DNA of 64,000 nt from Rhynchospora pubera (taxonomy: Eukaryota > Streptophyta > Magnoliopsida > Poales > Cyperaceae), in the NCBI GenBank assembly GCA_028095005.1, contig CM051460.1:155057461-155121460 (forward strand). Direction: 5' to 3'. Below, in pieces: positions 55,001 through 64,000 of the stretch. The position numbers and the translations under genes were made by a program. Below the pieces are notes generated by a model that did no database searches, was not told the origin of the DNA, and saw nothing but the letters and a program-made list of their open reading frames with translations. Position 1 is the first letter of the stretch. The number at the start of each line of letters is the position of its first letter.

Positions 55001-58000
55001 CTGTGTCGATTTCAGGGATTTAAACAAGGCTTGCCCCAAGGATGATTTCCCTCTACCAGTGACAGAAATCATAATAGACCACACCTCGTCTCACGGGGTA
55101 TATTCCTTTGTAGACGGATATTCAGGATACAATCAAATCAAAATGGATGAGAGTGACCAAAAGCACACTGCCTTCCGCACCCCAATTGGTATCTACTGCT
55201 ATAAAGTCATGCCTTTCGGCCTCAAAAATGCAGGAGCCACATACCAAAGAGCCATGACCAAAATCTTTGACGACCTCATACACAAGGTGGTAGAATGCTA
55301 TGTAGACGACCTTGTTGTGAAGTCCCATACCCATGAACAACACTTAGAGAACCTGAGGCTGATGTTTGAGCGGTTGAGACAACACACTCTGAAACTCAAC
55401 CCCCTGAAATGCGCCTTCATGGTGTCATCAGGAAAATTTCTAGGCTTCGTGGTGCGGCACCGAGGCATTGAAATTGATCCTGATAAAATCAAAGCCATCC
55501 AAGAACTGTCCCCTCCACGGACACTCAAACAACTCCGGTCTCTCCAAGGGCGCTTGGCGTATATTAGGAGATTCATAGCCAACCTGTCAGGCAAAATCAA
55601 GCCTTTTACCAGGCTCACCAGGAAGGATGTCCCTTTTAAATGGGATGAAGAATGCCAGAAATCTTTTGATGATATCAAGCAATACCTGCAAAAACCTCCT
55701 GTGTTGGCAGCACCCATCCAGGGAAAACCTCTCATTCTCTATACCACCGCCTTGGACGGATCGCTGGGGGCATTACTTGCCCAAGAAAATGAAGAAGGAA
55801 AGGAAAATGCCCTGTATTACCTCAGCAGAATGCTCGTAGGGGCAGAACATGCTTACACACCAATTGAAAAGCATTGCCTAGCCTTGATCTTTGCAGTAAA
55901 GAAGCTTAGGCATTACATGTTGGCCCATAAAGTCACATTAATCTCCAAAACTGACCCACTGAAGTACCTCATGACCCGACCTATGCTTACTGGAAGGCTG
56001 GCAAGGTGGGCGGTGGCCCTGATGGAATTTGATATAGCATATGCGCCTCAAAAGGCTATCAAAGGGCAAGCGCTAGCTGATTTCTTAGCCGCCCATCCCA
56101 TACCTGATGATTCCCCGCTAGCATGCGACTTCCCTGATGAGGAGGCTGTGCAGATAGAAGAAAATAAAACTTGCTGGAAACTATACTTCGATGGATCATC
56201 CTCCATTCAACCAGCAGTCAAACCAAACTTACCAAAACGACAAGCAGGTATAGGGTTGGTGTTTGTCACCCCAGAGAAAGGCATTCTCCGACATGCTCTG
56301 AGCCTGACCGAGCCATGCACAAACAATGAAGCTGAATATGAGGCTCTGATAGCTGGACTTGAAATTGCCCTTCAAATGGGTATTGAGCAGTTGGAAGTCT
56401 ATGGAGATTCTCAGCTCATCCTGAGTCAGATCGAAGGCCTTTTCAAAATAAGAAAACCAGAATTGGTCAAATACCATGAAAAGGCCCTTGAGTTGATAGC
56501 CAAATTCACATATATTACCTTCCAGAAAGTTCCGAGGTCTCTGAATGGCAAAGCAGATGCGTTGGCCAGATTGGCTAATGAACTCAGTGACCCGAGTCAG
56601 GAAGAAATCCAAGTCCTTGTCCATCGCAGGAGATCCTTGTCCCCTTGTTTCCCACAGGAAAGAAACGAGGAGGAAGAAACCCTGTTTACTGACATCCAAA
56701 CACTCGAAAGAGAACATAAAAAAGAATGGAGGGAAATCGCACAAGTCATGACGACCGAGGGTTCGAACCTAGAGGACTGGAGACAACCCTTTCTCGACTA
56801 CTTCCAACAAGGAAAATTACCTGTGAACAAGGCCATTAGGGAGCAAATCAGAAAGAGGGCCCTAAGGTTTGTGTATGTGAACAACACACTTTATTGGAGA
56901 TCCTATGAAGGATCATGGCTTAGATGCATATCGAAAACCGAAGCCCACCAAGTTATGCAAGAAATTCACTCGGGAGTATGCGGAGCCCACCAGTCGGGCT
57001 CTCGGATGCGAGTGCAAATCAAACTAACGGGCTACTACTGGCCCACCATGATCAATGACTGCGAAAACTTCTCCAGACAATGCCATATGTGCCAAATTCA
57101 TGGAGATTTTATACACCAACACCCAAACGCACTACATCCTACAGTAGTGTCATGGCCCTTCGAAATCTGGGGAACAGATATCATAGGTCCCATTGACCCA
57201 CCAGCCTCAAATGGACACCGCTTCATATTGGCCGCTACGGATTACTTCTCCAAATGGGCCGAAGCCAGGTCATACCGTGAAATTAAGGCCTCTGATGTGG
57301 TCAAGTTCTTTACCACTCAGGTGCTTTACAGGTATGGAAATCCAAGGAAAATAATCTCTGACAACGGGACGGCCTTCAAGAATGCCAAAATTAATGCTTT
57401 CGCCGATAAACACAAAATTGAATGGAGATATTCCTTTGTCTACAACCCAAGAGCCAATGGACTAGCGGAAGCCTTCAACAAAACATTGATCAAGATCCTT
57501 CGTAAAACCATCGGAGACAATCAGAGAAATTGGCATGAGAAACTGCATGAGGCGTTGTGGGCATACCGCATCACTCATAAAACAGCAACCCAAGCCACAC
57601 CCTATTCTTTAGTGTATGGGGCAGAAGCAGTCCTACCAATCGAAGTGGAACTCCCGTCACTGAGAGTAGCTATGGCAGCACAAATCCCTCTGACTAAACA
57701 AACGCAACTGAGGTTGCAAGAGTTAGACGGAATGGATGAAAAGAGACTGGCAACTCAACAAAACTTGGAGTTATATCAAGCCAGAATGACGCGAGCTTAT
57801 GAAAAGCTATCAAGACCCAGAACGTTCAAGAAAGGAGAACTAGTGTTGGTTTTGAGGCGACCTATCCTCGGCCGACACCATGGTCCCAAATTTGCACCAA
57901 ATTGGGAAGGCCCCTATGTCATAGAACAAGCATATGAAGGTGGAGCCTACCTACTCGCAGACTCAAATGGAAAACATCATGTCTCCTCCATAAATGGGAG

Positions 58001-58127
58001 ATACCTGAAGAAATATTACGGACAAAACTACCCCGACGTTCCCGCAGCCCACCGGAGTCAAAGAAAGAGCAACCAACAAACCGACTGGGCAGATAATTGC
58101 GAGGCGGTCAACCACCTCTTCGCTTAA
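52026..58127 (+). CDS. Tat-type pol polyprotein: protease, RT, Gypsy RNase H, archaeal RNase H, integrase
   Basis: 2033 codons, in the same frame as gag and separated from it by one TAG; the ATG at 52026 is three codons after the stop, so readthrough or reinitiation could express it. A second knuckle-like CRYHQVWGHSREEC starts at C201. Protease VDPGSS has its Asp at 470. RT contains DFRDLNKACPKDDFPLP and YVDD at 1092-1095. A Gypsy-type RNase H follows (about 1235-1360), then an archaeal-type RNase H with D1389, E1435, D1461 and D1511. Integrase has an HHCC region (about 1640-1690), D1718, D1779 and E1815 (D,D-35-E) and a GPY-like C-terminus (WEGPYVIEQAYEGGAY). No frame break is seen, so it looks functional. 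Confidence 0.93.
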   Translation: MKSGHATSDNSGNLPQRRRESGIVIQEGQRPKSKTNHPPGKGKGKANTENHHHKPKHLWSHDNSFGGPETGWRERGESSRTRVCPPIRYESGQLRHRNAETNSTQQIKNKQSHAGQYHMKMKLVKLDNASPYNKLPHKIKITGKLKPKHGGSDGHFRHRNRVNPWEMPEAENGALRAQITNRHPKPHKAKKENDVGRKAYCRYHQVWGHSREECLTWSWNDNDPSEEETEDEVCHAITQGTNSQTSDEETASEYEHDTEGELQYSSLEEEPVVLAINSAAVRPLGSDTDQSETEEREIKSPPKPNKVSNLVRQVSARIRPNIKRHCNVSLRSGTRIPERQPPRETTNNEIRNRNNTTAESETRSDGRPKMSVGDYNVVAHLRKIPSLLSVFDALMVSQELRDALIYALQNPASFQAYLAQETREEVAQIDQEPYITFTDEDLMAGTADHNRPLYTTGTIYGRKINKVLVDPGSSISIMPLKTLVQLSLSIKETKKDKIRIHGFNHQYQKALGSTVIDITFGNLVTPVKFFIIEADTTYKALLGRPWLHANGLVPSTLHQCIKYVKDGKQYVIKGDDQPFEAHEAELDDAKYYKPKSGKGAATKQGKLSPETVKEVVKNDVLKAAIKSQMLLGSDSETGSSEDTAEDINLPTRMQPNYSSEGEEQNTLSIEILPLEHCKDLTPRESEEVIPFKTFTVPPKIEELETGHVVHPSIQFVKMGEIEPQNEESNSENWEQWLVEETRKTGIPPQLQDTTNTRLIELFRKAQCLEPIPEKRARMFRDMWNGYSNEVIKLNGKVANTRGLGFKTQTKGSGSNTPQRPRQHSCHRITITEIKESKTTSDEGEPPETEQFILAAKNAPKELEEGGQNTIDKLKEINLGTKEDPKPTFISTSLPQEMQDELTKLLREYQDCFAWSYSEMPGLDPAVAVHKLKIDKELKPVKQGPRRMRVELEEKVTAEVKKLISAGFIREEETPDWVANIVPVKKKNGQIRVCVDFRDLNKACPKDDFPLPVTEIIIDHTSSHGVYSFVDGYSGYNQIKMDESDQKHTAFRTPIGIYCYKVMPFGLKNAGATYQRAMTKIFDDLIHKVVECYVDDLVVKSHTHEQHLENLRLMFERLRQHTLKLNPLKCAFMVSSGKFLGFVVRHRGIEIDPDKIKAIQELSPPRTLKQLRSLQGRLAYIRRFIANLSGKIKPFTRLTRKDVPFKWDEECQKSFDDIKQYLQKPPVLAAPIQGKPLILYTTALDGSLGALLAQENEEGKENALYYLSRMLVGAEHAYTPIEKHCLALIFAVKKLRHYMLAHKVTLISKTDPLKYLMTRPMLTGRLARWAVALMEFDIAYAPQKAIKGQALADFLAAHPIPDDSPLACDFPDEEAVQIEENKTCWKLYFDGSSSIQPAVKPNLPKRQAGIGLVFVTPEKGILRHALSLTEPCTNNEAEYEALIAGLEIALQMGIEQLEVYGDSQLILSQIEGLFKIRKPELVKYHEKALELIAKFTYITFQKVPRSLNGKADALARLANELSDPSQEEIQVLVHRRRSLSPCFPQERNEEEETLFTDIQTLEREHKKEWREIAQVMTTEGSNLEDWRQPFLDYFQQGKLPVNKAIREQIRKRALRFVYVNNTLYWRSYEGSWLRCISKTEAHQVMQEIHSGVCGAHQSGSRMRVQIKLTGYYWPTMINDCENFSRQCHMCQIHGDFIHQHPNALHPTVVSWPFEIWGTDIIGPIDPPASNGHRFILAATDYFSKWAEARSYREIKASDVVKFFTTQVLYRYGNPRKIISDNGTAFKNAKINAFADKHKIEWRYSFVYNPRANGLAEAFNKTLIKILRKTIGDNQRNWHEKLHEALWAYRITHKTATQATPYSLVYGAEAVLPIEVELPSLRVAMAAQIPLTKQTQLRLQELDGMDEKRLATQQNLELYQARMTRAYEKLSRPRTFKKGELVLVLRRPILGRHHGPKFAPNWEGPYVIEQAYEGGAYLLADSNGKHHVSSINGRYLKKYYGQNYPDVPAAHRSQRKSNQQTDWADNCEAVNHLFA

Positions 58128-58688
58128 GTAAGAATCTCTCACGTCCCACCGGGTCAAGGCTCGACAGGGTACTCCGTTCTTTTGAACACTATGGAGTATC
58201 CCTGAGTCAAAACCCTAAAGTAATAAATTAACCCTTAAATAAAATAAACCCTTCAAAATTCCCTAAAAAGGCCCTAAGTCGAAATCCTAAATAAAATCCA
58301 AGTCCAACAAAAACACATCTTATTCCAAAATATAAAAGCATATGACCAAAAGAAACTAGACCAAGCTAAAAGTATAGCTCAAATAAAAGATTAAAACCAG
58401 ATCTCCCTAAATATTCTCAAATCCCTAAATAAAAAGGCAAATTTCAAAGTCTAAAATCCAAAACTCCTAAAAATGTACACAAAATGTTCCGTCCCACTGG
58501 GCCAAGATAAGAGGAGTGTTCTGTCCTTAGGGACATTCATAGAGCATTTCCTTTACGAATGGCCTACACCCCAAAATACGACCCTAAAAAGTCTTGTGCT
58601 TTGTCCTTAAAACAAAGTACTAGGTGCCTGTTCATCTCACCGAACTAAAGGATGAACAAAAGTTCTGTGTCTTGAACTCTAAATTAAG
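58128..58688 (+). other. Noncoding sequence after pol
   Basis: A-rich, with CCCTAAAT-like words. CGTCCCACCGGGT at 58142 is the complement of part of the primer-site-like motif (CCCGGTGGGAC) near gag. No gene is seen. Confidence 0.4.
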
Positions 58689-58689
58689 A

Positions 58690-58745
58690 CACAAACGGTG
58701 AAACTTACCAAACGGTGAAACTTACCAAACGGTGAAACTTACCAT
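58690..58745 (+). repeat. 18-bp tandem repeat, three copies
   Basis: AAACGGTGAAACTTACC is repeated three times without visible change except at the last copy's end. Confidence 0.85.
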
Positions 58746-58977
58746 GGGATCAGTCAAAACCACGTCCTCAACAATTATAGATTGAGAAGACAACATGTCT
58801 CCTCGAAATGTGCTCCCTGCCGAAACCTACCTCAAAGAAATTAAGACCAAGCCGAACTTAAAGCCCCTCTGAAAACGGAGAACACCACGGCTGATGTCCG
58901 CCAACCATGTCAAGGAATAGGCCTCATAAATCCTAATACCCAGAGGGGCCCATGGTCGTGTTGGGCCTTAAACCACC

Positions 58978-59475
58978 GACTACGGTATGTTCCTAGCTGC
59001 CGTACCCGAAGAGCCAGGAGAAGAAAAAAAAACCATCCCACAACATGCAAGAAGTGATGTGGAACAAGCAAGTCCCTACGGTATGTTCCTAGCTGCCGTA
59101 CCCAAAGAGCCAGGAGAAGAGAAAAAAAAAAAAGAAAAAAACAATCTCACAACATAAGCAAGTCCCTACGGTATGTTCCTAGCTGCCGTACCCAAAGAGC
59201 CAGGAGAAAACCCATCTCACCACATCAAAAGAGTGATATGGAACAGACAAGTCCCGACGGTACGTCCCTTACCGTCATACCAAAACAACCAACAGAAAAT
59301 GATGCACAAAGTCCCGCCGCATGCCGCACCCACTGCGTGCCATGCCCAGGATGTCTATTCTACATGTCAGAGCGGTAATATGGAGCGAACAATCCCCACC
59401 GGAATGGTCCTAGCCACCGAGGCAACAATGTAAAATGGACAAATCCCACCGGTATGTTCCTTGCTGCCGTAACCA
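58978..59475 (+). repeat. 90-96 bp tandem repeat with CTACGGTATGTTCC core
   Basis: Three good copies start at about 58980, 59076 and 59166; each contains TACGGTATGTTCCTAGCTGC, then CGTACCC, then AAGAGCCAGGAGAA. Diverged copies follow near 59257, 59398 and 59448. Inside each unit TACGG and CCGTA form a short inverted pair. It lies between pol and the antisense ORFs. Confidence 0.85.
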
Positions 59476-59757
59476 AAGAGCAGGGAGAATAGCAAAAAAT
59501 ATCGGTCCCACTGGCGATATCTGATATCGCTACCTATGACAATCTAAACCAAATCACTCATAAACCTCAACAAATATTCATAAACCAAGATCAACAGACC
59601 AAGAGTTACTGGGCCCCCAAGTTGCCCTAATCAAACCATAAAATCAAAATACCAGACATAAATCATCCAAAATTACCACAACCCAAACAACAAAAAAAAA
59701 CATACGAAACGAAGCAACGAGATAACAAAACCAAATGATCAAACATCCGAGACTTCT

Positions 59758-60345
59758 TCATATCGGAGGCACTGGAGGCGCCTGAGCTACGGCCATCGCC
59801 CCTGCAAAGGTCTCTAAGGTGTTATGGATTGACTGAAGCACCGTCTCGACATTCTCCAGTCGCTGATCTAGCTCCTTAAAACGCTGGTCTATGTGTTCCT
59901 GGAGTGGAAAAGATTCTTCAATGGCTGAGCCGTCTGGAGAAGGGGGAGAAGCCTCTCTCACCGGACTATACTGATTCACAGCAGCAAACCTATGAAGGAT
60001 ATGACTGTTCACCGGGTAGTTGGGGTCAGGGACCAGAGTGCCATGAGCCATCTCCACCCACCCAAAGGAAGTCAGATCTAAGAGCAGGTTGCGCGGGTAC
60101 AGCATAAGCCGCTCAGTGATTGGATTCCCCCACAGCATCTCAGGCAATGGAATCTGAGCCCGCTCCATCAAGGCCTCGATTAAATTCCCATAAGGCAAAT
60201 GGCCCTTGGGAAACCTCGTGACATGATGCATGTTTTGGAGGATGAGGCTGGGAAAATTAGCTTTCCCGCGTTTGAGGAGCAATAAGCGAAGGTAGAACAA
60301 AGTCCCTGGGCGAGTCAAAAGATCAAGAGGCGTGGCGGTTAGCAA
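59758..60345 (-). CDS. Antisense ORF, similar to 'putative plant transposon protein' type; C-terminal coiled coil
   Basis: Open for about 195 codons to a stop at 59758-59760. There is no good ATG, and the frame is open a little further upstream, so this is probably the last exon of a gene. The first ~90 residues (LFYLRLLLLKRGKANFPSLI, RFPKGHLPYGNLIEALMERA) resemble proteins annotated in plants as putative transposon proteins. The end is a coiled coil (HIDQRFKELDQRLENVETVL) and a Pro/Ala tail. It lies downstream of the PMD gene on the same strand, with about 250 bp between. Family assignment is from memory and weak. Confidence 0.4.
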   Translation of the reverse strand: MLTATPLDLLTRPGTLFYLRLLLLKRGKANFPSLILQNMHHVTRFPKGHLPYGNLIEALMERAQIPLPEMLWGNPITERLMLYPRNLLLDLTSFGWVEMAHGTLVPDPNYPVNSHILHRFAAVNQYSPVREASPPSPDGSAIEESFPLQEHIDQRFKELDQRLENVETVLQSIHNTLETFAGAMAVAQAPPVPPI

Positions 60346-60594
60346 GGAACATGATCGCTTCGCGATCCAAGGATTTTAATGAAAAAATGATGAGCCCAAT
60401 GACACCAGAATATAATATCCGTACCCATAAATCAATTACAATCAAGAGCCCAACAAAGGCCCAAAACATCACATAATCAGGAAGTCCAGTCGCTACAAAG
60501 TCAGGAGTGACCAACTAAAACCAAGTCTAAAACTAAAACCATAACAAAAGAAAAGATACAAAGCGCTAATGTGCCATAAAACTCCAACCCCTAC
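60346..60594 (-). other. Gap between the two antisense genes
   Basis: No ORF. It should hold the end of the PMD transcript and the start or an intron of the next gene. Confidence 0.35.
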
Positions 60595-63500
60595 TCAAAA
60601 GAAACCCATCATCGACTCAACCTCTCGAGAGGCTTCCGCCACAAGAGAGGCAAAGCAAGGAAGGGCTAACACTACACCCGTGCAAGCTCCCTCCGAGTCA
60701 TCATCAGAACCAACACCTCTCTGATGAGCCGACATCTCAACTATCGGCTCAATCAATACCGTGTCCGGGGAGGAGACAGAATCCATCATGGCTGTAGAAG
60801 ATGAGCCTACAGCCGGGGAAGGACCAGTAAGGAGGGCCTCCCACTCTACACAATCCAATACCATCTCGTCTAGTGAAGCTGGTACCATGTCGAGCTCAGG
60901 AGAGAAGAGATCCTCGAGAAGCTGAACCATGCGATCATCCATGGGGCCACCAGAAACCGGGCCATCTGTCAAAAAAGGGGGGATGGCATGAGAAGATTAG
61001 GAAAAGAGATAGCAAATATAATAACAAAACAAGTCACCGACAGATACCTGTCGAAGTGGGAACCAAGGGCGAAGCATCATCCTGAACCTCTAACTCCATG
61101 TCAGGAATAGGGCCCCTGAGCAGCTCGTCTACACTGATGAAACTCCGAACAGACAATTGATACATATGACAAAGATCCCCCAGTCCAAGGGCCCATAACT
61201 CAACACCAAAAACCATCATAGTGTAGGGAAGTCGACCTAAATCAAACAAAACCTATGAAGCAAGAAATTAAAAGAAAATCAGATGAAAGCTGAGTAAACA
61301 AATGATACCTAAACCGCGAAGTGCCGAGGGAATGACCGGTGTCGGAGCGCACTCACAAGTGAGGACAGTGACAGCAACGATGGCCATGGAATCATCCGGA
61401 GTCGAAAAGTCACTATCCTGAATAAATGAAGCCGGAGAAATCAGACTGGGACGCAAGATCTCCTCGAATGGCACAACAATCGTCTCGACTTGAACCTCCT
61501 CCATCTCAACTTCTTCCACAATGGGCTGAAGCTCAGCATGCAAGGCACTTCCCCAACCCAAAGAGCCTAGAAAATCCGAAACAACATGTAAGTCATGGTA
61601 CTAAACAAAAAAAAGAGAAAGAAAAAAAAAGAAAGAAAAAGGAACGAAGACACATACCTGAAGGGAATGAAGAGGAAGGAGGCTCCATGGGGAAATCAGA
61701 ACTTAATTCCTCACCTGTCCGACGGCGGATTACATACTGCCCCGACTCCTCTGAAGGATCCGGACTTTCACGACGACGCTTCCTGAGTTCGTCTCTGGCT
61801 GCCTCTATAGCCTGCTGCTCTGGATATTCTGGGGAGGGGCAGGAATGCGTCGGACTGAGAGCATCTCCCGCCTCAAGAAGAGTATCATCTGAAAACAAAA
61901 AGAAATAGGGTAAATGCTGGGAACAATAAAATCAGCAAGGAAAACAGTATGCGATATAACTAAAATACCTAAAAATATCAAGAGATGCTCATAGCTATCT
62001 GGCCCCTGCATAGCAGCCTGAAGAAATCCACCTGCTAAGGCACGCTCAACTCTGAAAAAGAAATGACCAAACTTCCATTTTCCAAAACCTGCACACAGAA
62101 AATCACCAAATGAGCATACAAAACCATAACCAAACAAATGAAACAAAATAGGATATTTAATAAAATACCTGGGAAGGAGCCGTCAAGGGGCACAGGAGGC
62201 TCAACATACTCTGTAACCTGAGATGAGCCCATCAGACAACCGTCAATCCCATATGAGCCTCTGAGAGGTCTGAAACCACCGAGGGAAGCATCCAGGCCTG
62301 GAGGCACAACACGAGAAGATGGGTAAACCCTCTCCCTCAATATCTCAGCGCTCAAAGAATGAGGAACCCTAGCCCATCCTCTGAACCAGCGATCATGATC
62401 AGCAGTCATGCGCCCCATCCTCTGCGGGCCAGGAACAACACATCTAATCCCAGTCCCCAACCGTAAAGAAAAAGCGGCCAAATCAGCACAATAGGCCAAA
62501 GAAACGCTACTGGGAGGATCAGAAAGTGCAGAAGAAGGAGTATCCTGATCATACCCAAACTGCCAAGCGCACTTCTGAGGACTATATACCTCAGAGATAA
62601 TCCTCGCACCTAGTCGGATGATCAAACAACCCTCTCTGATGCTAATGGCATAATCTCTAGAGCGCTTGTTTCTGCGAGAAAGCAACCTCAGCGGAACTCC
62701 CTTCTTAGAAGGCTTCGAATCCTCAAACTCATACATCTTATCCGTGTTTGATGGCCAATTACCTGTGAAGGCCTCAGGACGATAATTGGTGATGTAACGG
62801 TCACTCTTGGCAAAAAAGTAATGAGCAGTGAGCTGATCGGGAGGATGAACTGAGGAGCCAGCGATGAGACTAAGAGCCGGCATCGAACTCCGCACACCGC
62901 GCGAAGTAGATGAGGAATAGCACTCACTCCAATACACGTTGAACCAACCATGTAATATGTGTAATGGCATAGTGACATAGGCCCTGGAGGGATCTCTGGA
63001 GGAAGTAAGCTCTTGCATGGACCGATATGTATTCACCAAAGCTGTTGTGGCTAAGGACACTTTATGACCCCGGGCCAATGCATTAGCTACTACAAAAACC
63101 CCTGGCCGAATGTACCCCACGGGCTCAATGACAACTATGAAGTAGCACAGCCACCATGCCAGATAGGCTGTCAGGATAGTCTCATCATCAAAAGCATGAG
63201 AACTCAAATCCTCCCATGGAACACATCGATCGGGAACATAAGTCTTATCTAAACCAGGCACCACAGGCTCCAAAGGACTAGCGAACCCTACGGCCTTTTC
63301 TCGCGGAACCTTATCCACGAAGTAACCAACCCAATCCTTGAAAGGCACATCACGGCTCAAACCCTGGAGAGAACGGGTCATGGCTATCTCATAATAAATC
63401 CTAAACACAACCCGTAGAGAATCCTTGTGGAAGAAATCCCCACGTCTATCCATACCATAAAGCTCAAACTCTGGCGGGATCCTCTCTTCATAAAATAGAC

Positions 63501-64000
63501 CCGCTACTGGAACCCCAAGCAGGCGAACCATCTGGTTTAGATCAATGGTGGCGTTGCGATCCTCAAGAACAAAAGTGTTATCCATGTAATTCCAGTTGGT
63601 GGCCATGGCCCGAAGAATGACTGGATCCCAAGTATACCTAAACAAGGCCAATGTAACCCCTCCAAATATCTCTAACTCGGTCAGTTTTGGCCCCATATGC
63701 CCCATCATATAACGGGTCCACTCGGTCTGTCCCGGAACCCAACGGAGCTCACCCTGAACATTCAAACCCCCAGGAGCCCAAGGAATAACATGACCCTCTG
63801 TCATCTCCATACTCAACAAATGATAATCTGAGGAAGAACCAACCCGTCCGGTAGGACCCAGAAACAAACCCTCAAAAGAACAAACCCCGCCAGCAAGGCG
63901 AAACTCACCACCAGGCACAAAGGAATCATAGGCAAGGCTGTGAGGACGTACCTCTGTAAGGGAAAGAGGGTCAGGCCTCAAGTGAGGGTATGTGTGATCA
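60595..64000 (-). CDS. Antisense plant mobile domain (PMD, aminotransferase-like) gene, six visible exons, N-terminus outside window
   Basis: Minus-strand exons: 64000-62169 (open at the window edge), 62088-61969, 61888-61658, 61566-61309, 61236-61048 and 60965-60595. The five introns are 72-91 bp, all GT-AG and all phase 1; the four inner exons are 120, 231, 258 and 189 bp, each a multiple of three. The joined frame is open for 999 residues. The first exon holds a PMD-like domain (MATNWNYMDNTFVLEDRN, IDLNQMVRLLGVPVAG, HILHGWFNVYWSEC). The later exons encode acidic, Ser/Pro-rich sequence without a known domain. Host PMD proteins of the MAIN/MAIL group affect gene and transposon silencing in the nucleus; whether this one does is unknown. 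It lies on the strand opposite to gag-pol of the same element. Confidence 0.75.

Larger units (their letters stand above)
40190..64000 (+). mobile_element. Very large Tat-lineage Ty3/Gypsy retrotransposon, 5' part (3' end outside window)
   Basis: In order: a TATA box and transcript-start-like region (40203 on), a long repeat-rich LTR/leader, a primer-site-like motif (44739-44756), gag (44874-52016), a single TAG, pol (52026-58127), tandem repeats, and antisense genes (59758-64000). Pol has both a Gypsy-type and an archaeal-type RNase H, the mark of the Tat lineage, and no stop or frameshift. Extra ORFs, sometimes antisense, between pol and the 3' LTR are known from Tat elements. The start at 40190 is a placeholder; the true LTR start is likely upstream, between about 38.5 and 40.2 kb. 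Confidence 0.8.

Noticed and set aside
1..64000. tRNA, rRNA or host microRNA genes
   Set aside because: I looked for tRNA-like A/B-box pairs and rRNA-like GC-rich blocks and found none. The hairpins present belong to transposon repeats.

Overview
This is a window of angiosperm nuclear DNA made almost entirely of nested transposable elements. The plant assignment rests on TNP2-type CACTA transposases with Ulp1-like partner genes, Copia elements primed by initiator tRNA-Met, a Tat-lineage Ty3/Gypsy element with two RNase H domains, and a plant mobile domain (PMD) gene. The base composition is AT-rich and the introns are short GT-AG introns. I cannot name the species. I recognise no ordinary host gene, rRNA, tRNA or CRISPR array.

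Layout, left to right. (1) 1-7055: the right part of a CACTA element (CACTA-1), + strand, with the end of the TNP2 transposase, an intact 12-exon TNPA-like/Ulp1 gene and palindromic subterminal repeats. It sits in (2) 7056 to about 9700, the 3' end of an old Copia element on the + strand (decayed RNase H, polypurine tract, LTR). (3) 9833-32174: a second, younger Copia element on the - strand with 1803-bp LTRs, AAACC target duplications, a tRNA-Met primer site and a decayed interior. Its 3' LTR is split by (4) 10686-23290, a 12,605-bp CACTA element (CACTA-2, - strand) with an AAA target duplication. The other LTR of the same Copia element preserves the empty site. CACTA-2 carries TNP2, a Ulp1-type gene and two small ORFs, one ending in two SUMO-interacting-motif-like sequences. 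(5) 32180 to about 38000: AT-rich intergenic DNA with small inverted-repeat (MITE-like) elements. (6) about 38-38.4 kb: a promoter-like GC-richer island. (7) about 40.2-64 kb: the 5' part of a very large Tat-type element, with probable LTR and leader, a 2380-codon gag, a single in-frame TAG, a 2033-codon pol (protease, RT, two RNase H, integrase), and on the opposite strand downstream of pol a spliced PMD gene plus one more ORF. The window ends before the 3' LTR.

How the parts work together. In each CACTA element TNP2 is the DDE transposase and the second gene supplies an accessory DNA-binding-like protein joined to a C48 (SUMO/ubiquitin-like) protease; the palindromic repeats near the ends are their presumed binding sites. 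The Copia elements are passengers now, since their pol is dead. The Tat element looks coding-competent. Its antisense PMD gene is the most unusual object here: five introns, all phase 1, lie on the strand opposite to the genomic RNA, where reverse transcription would not remove them.
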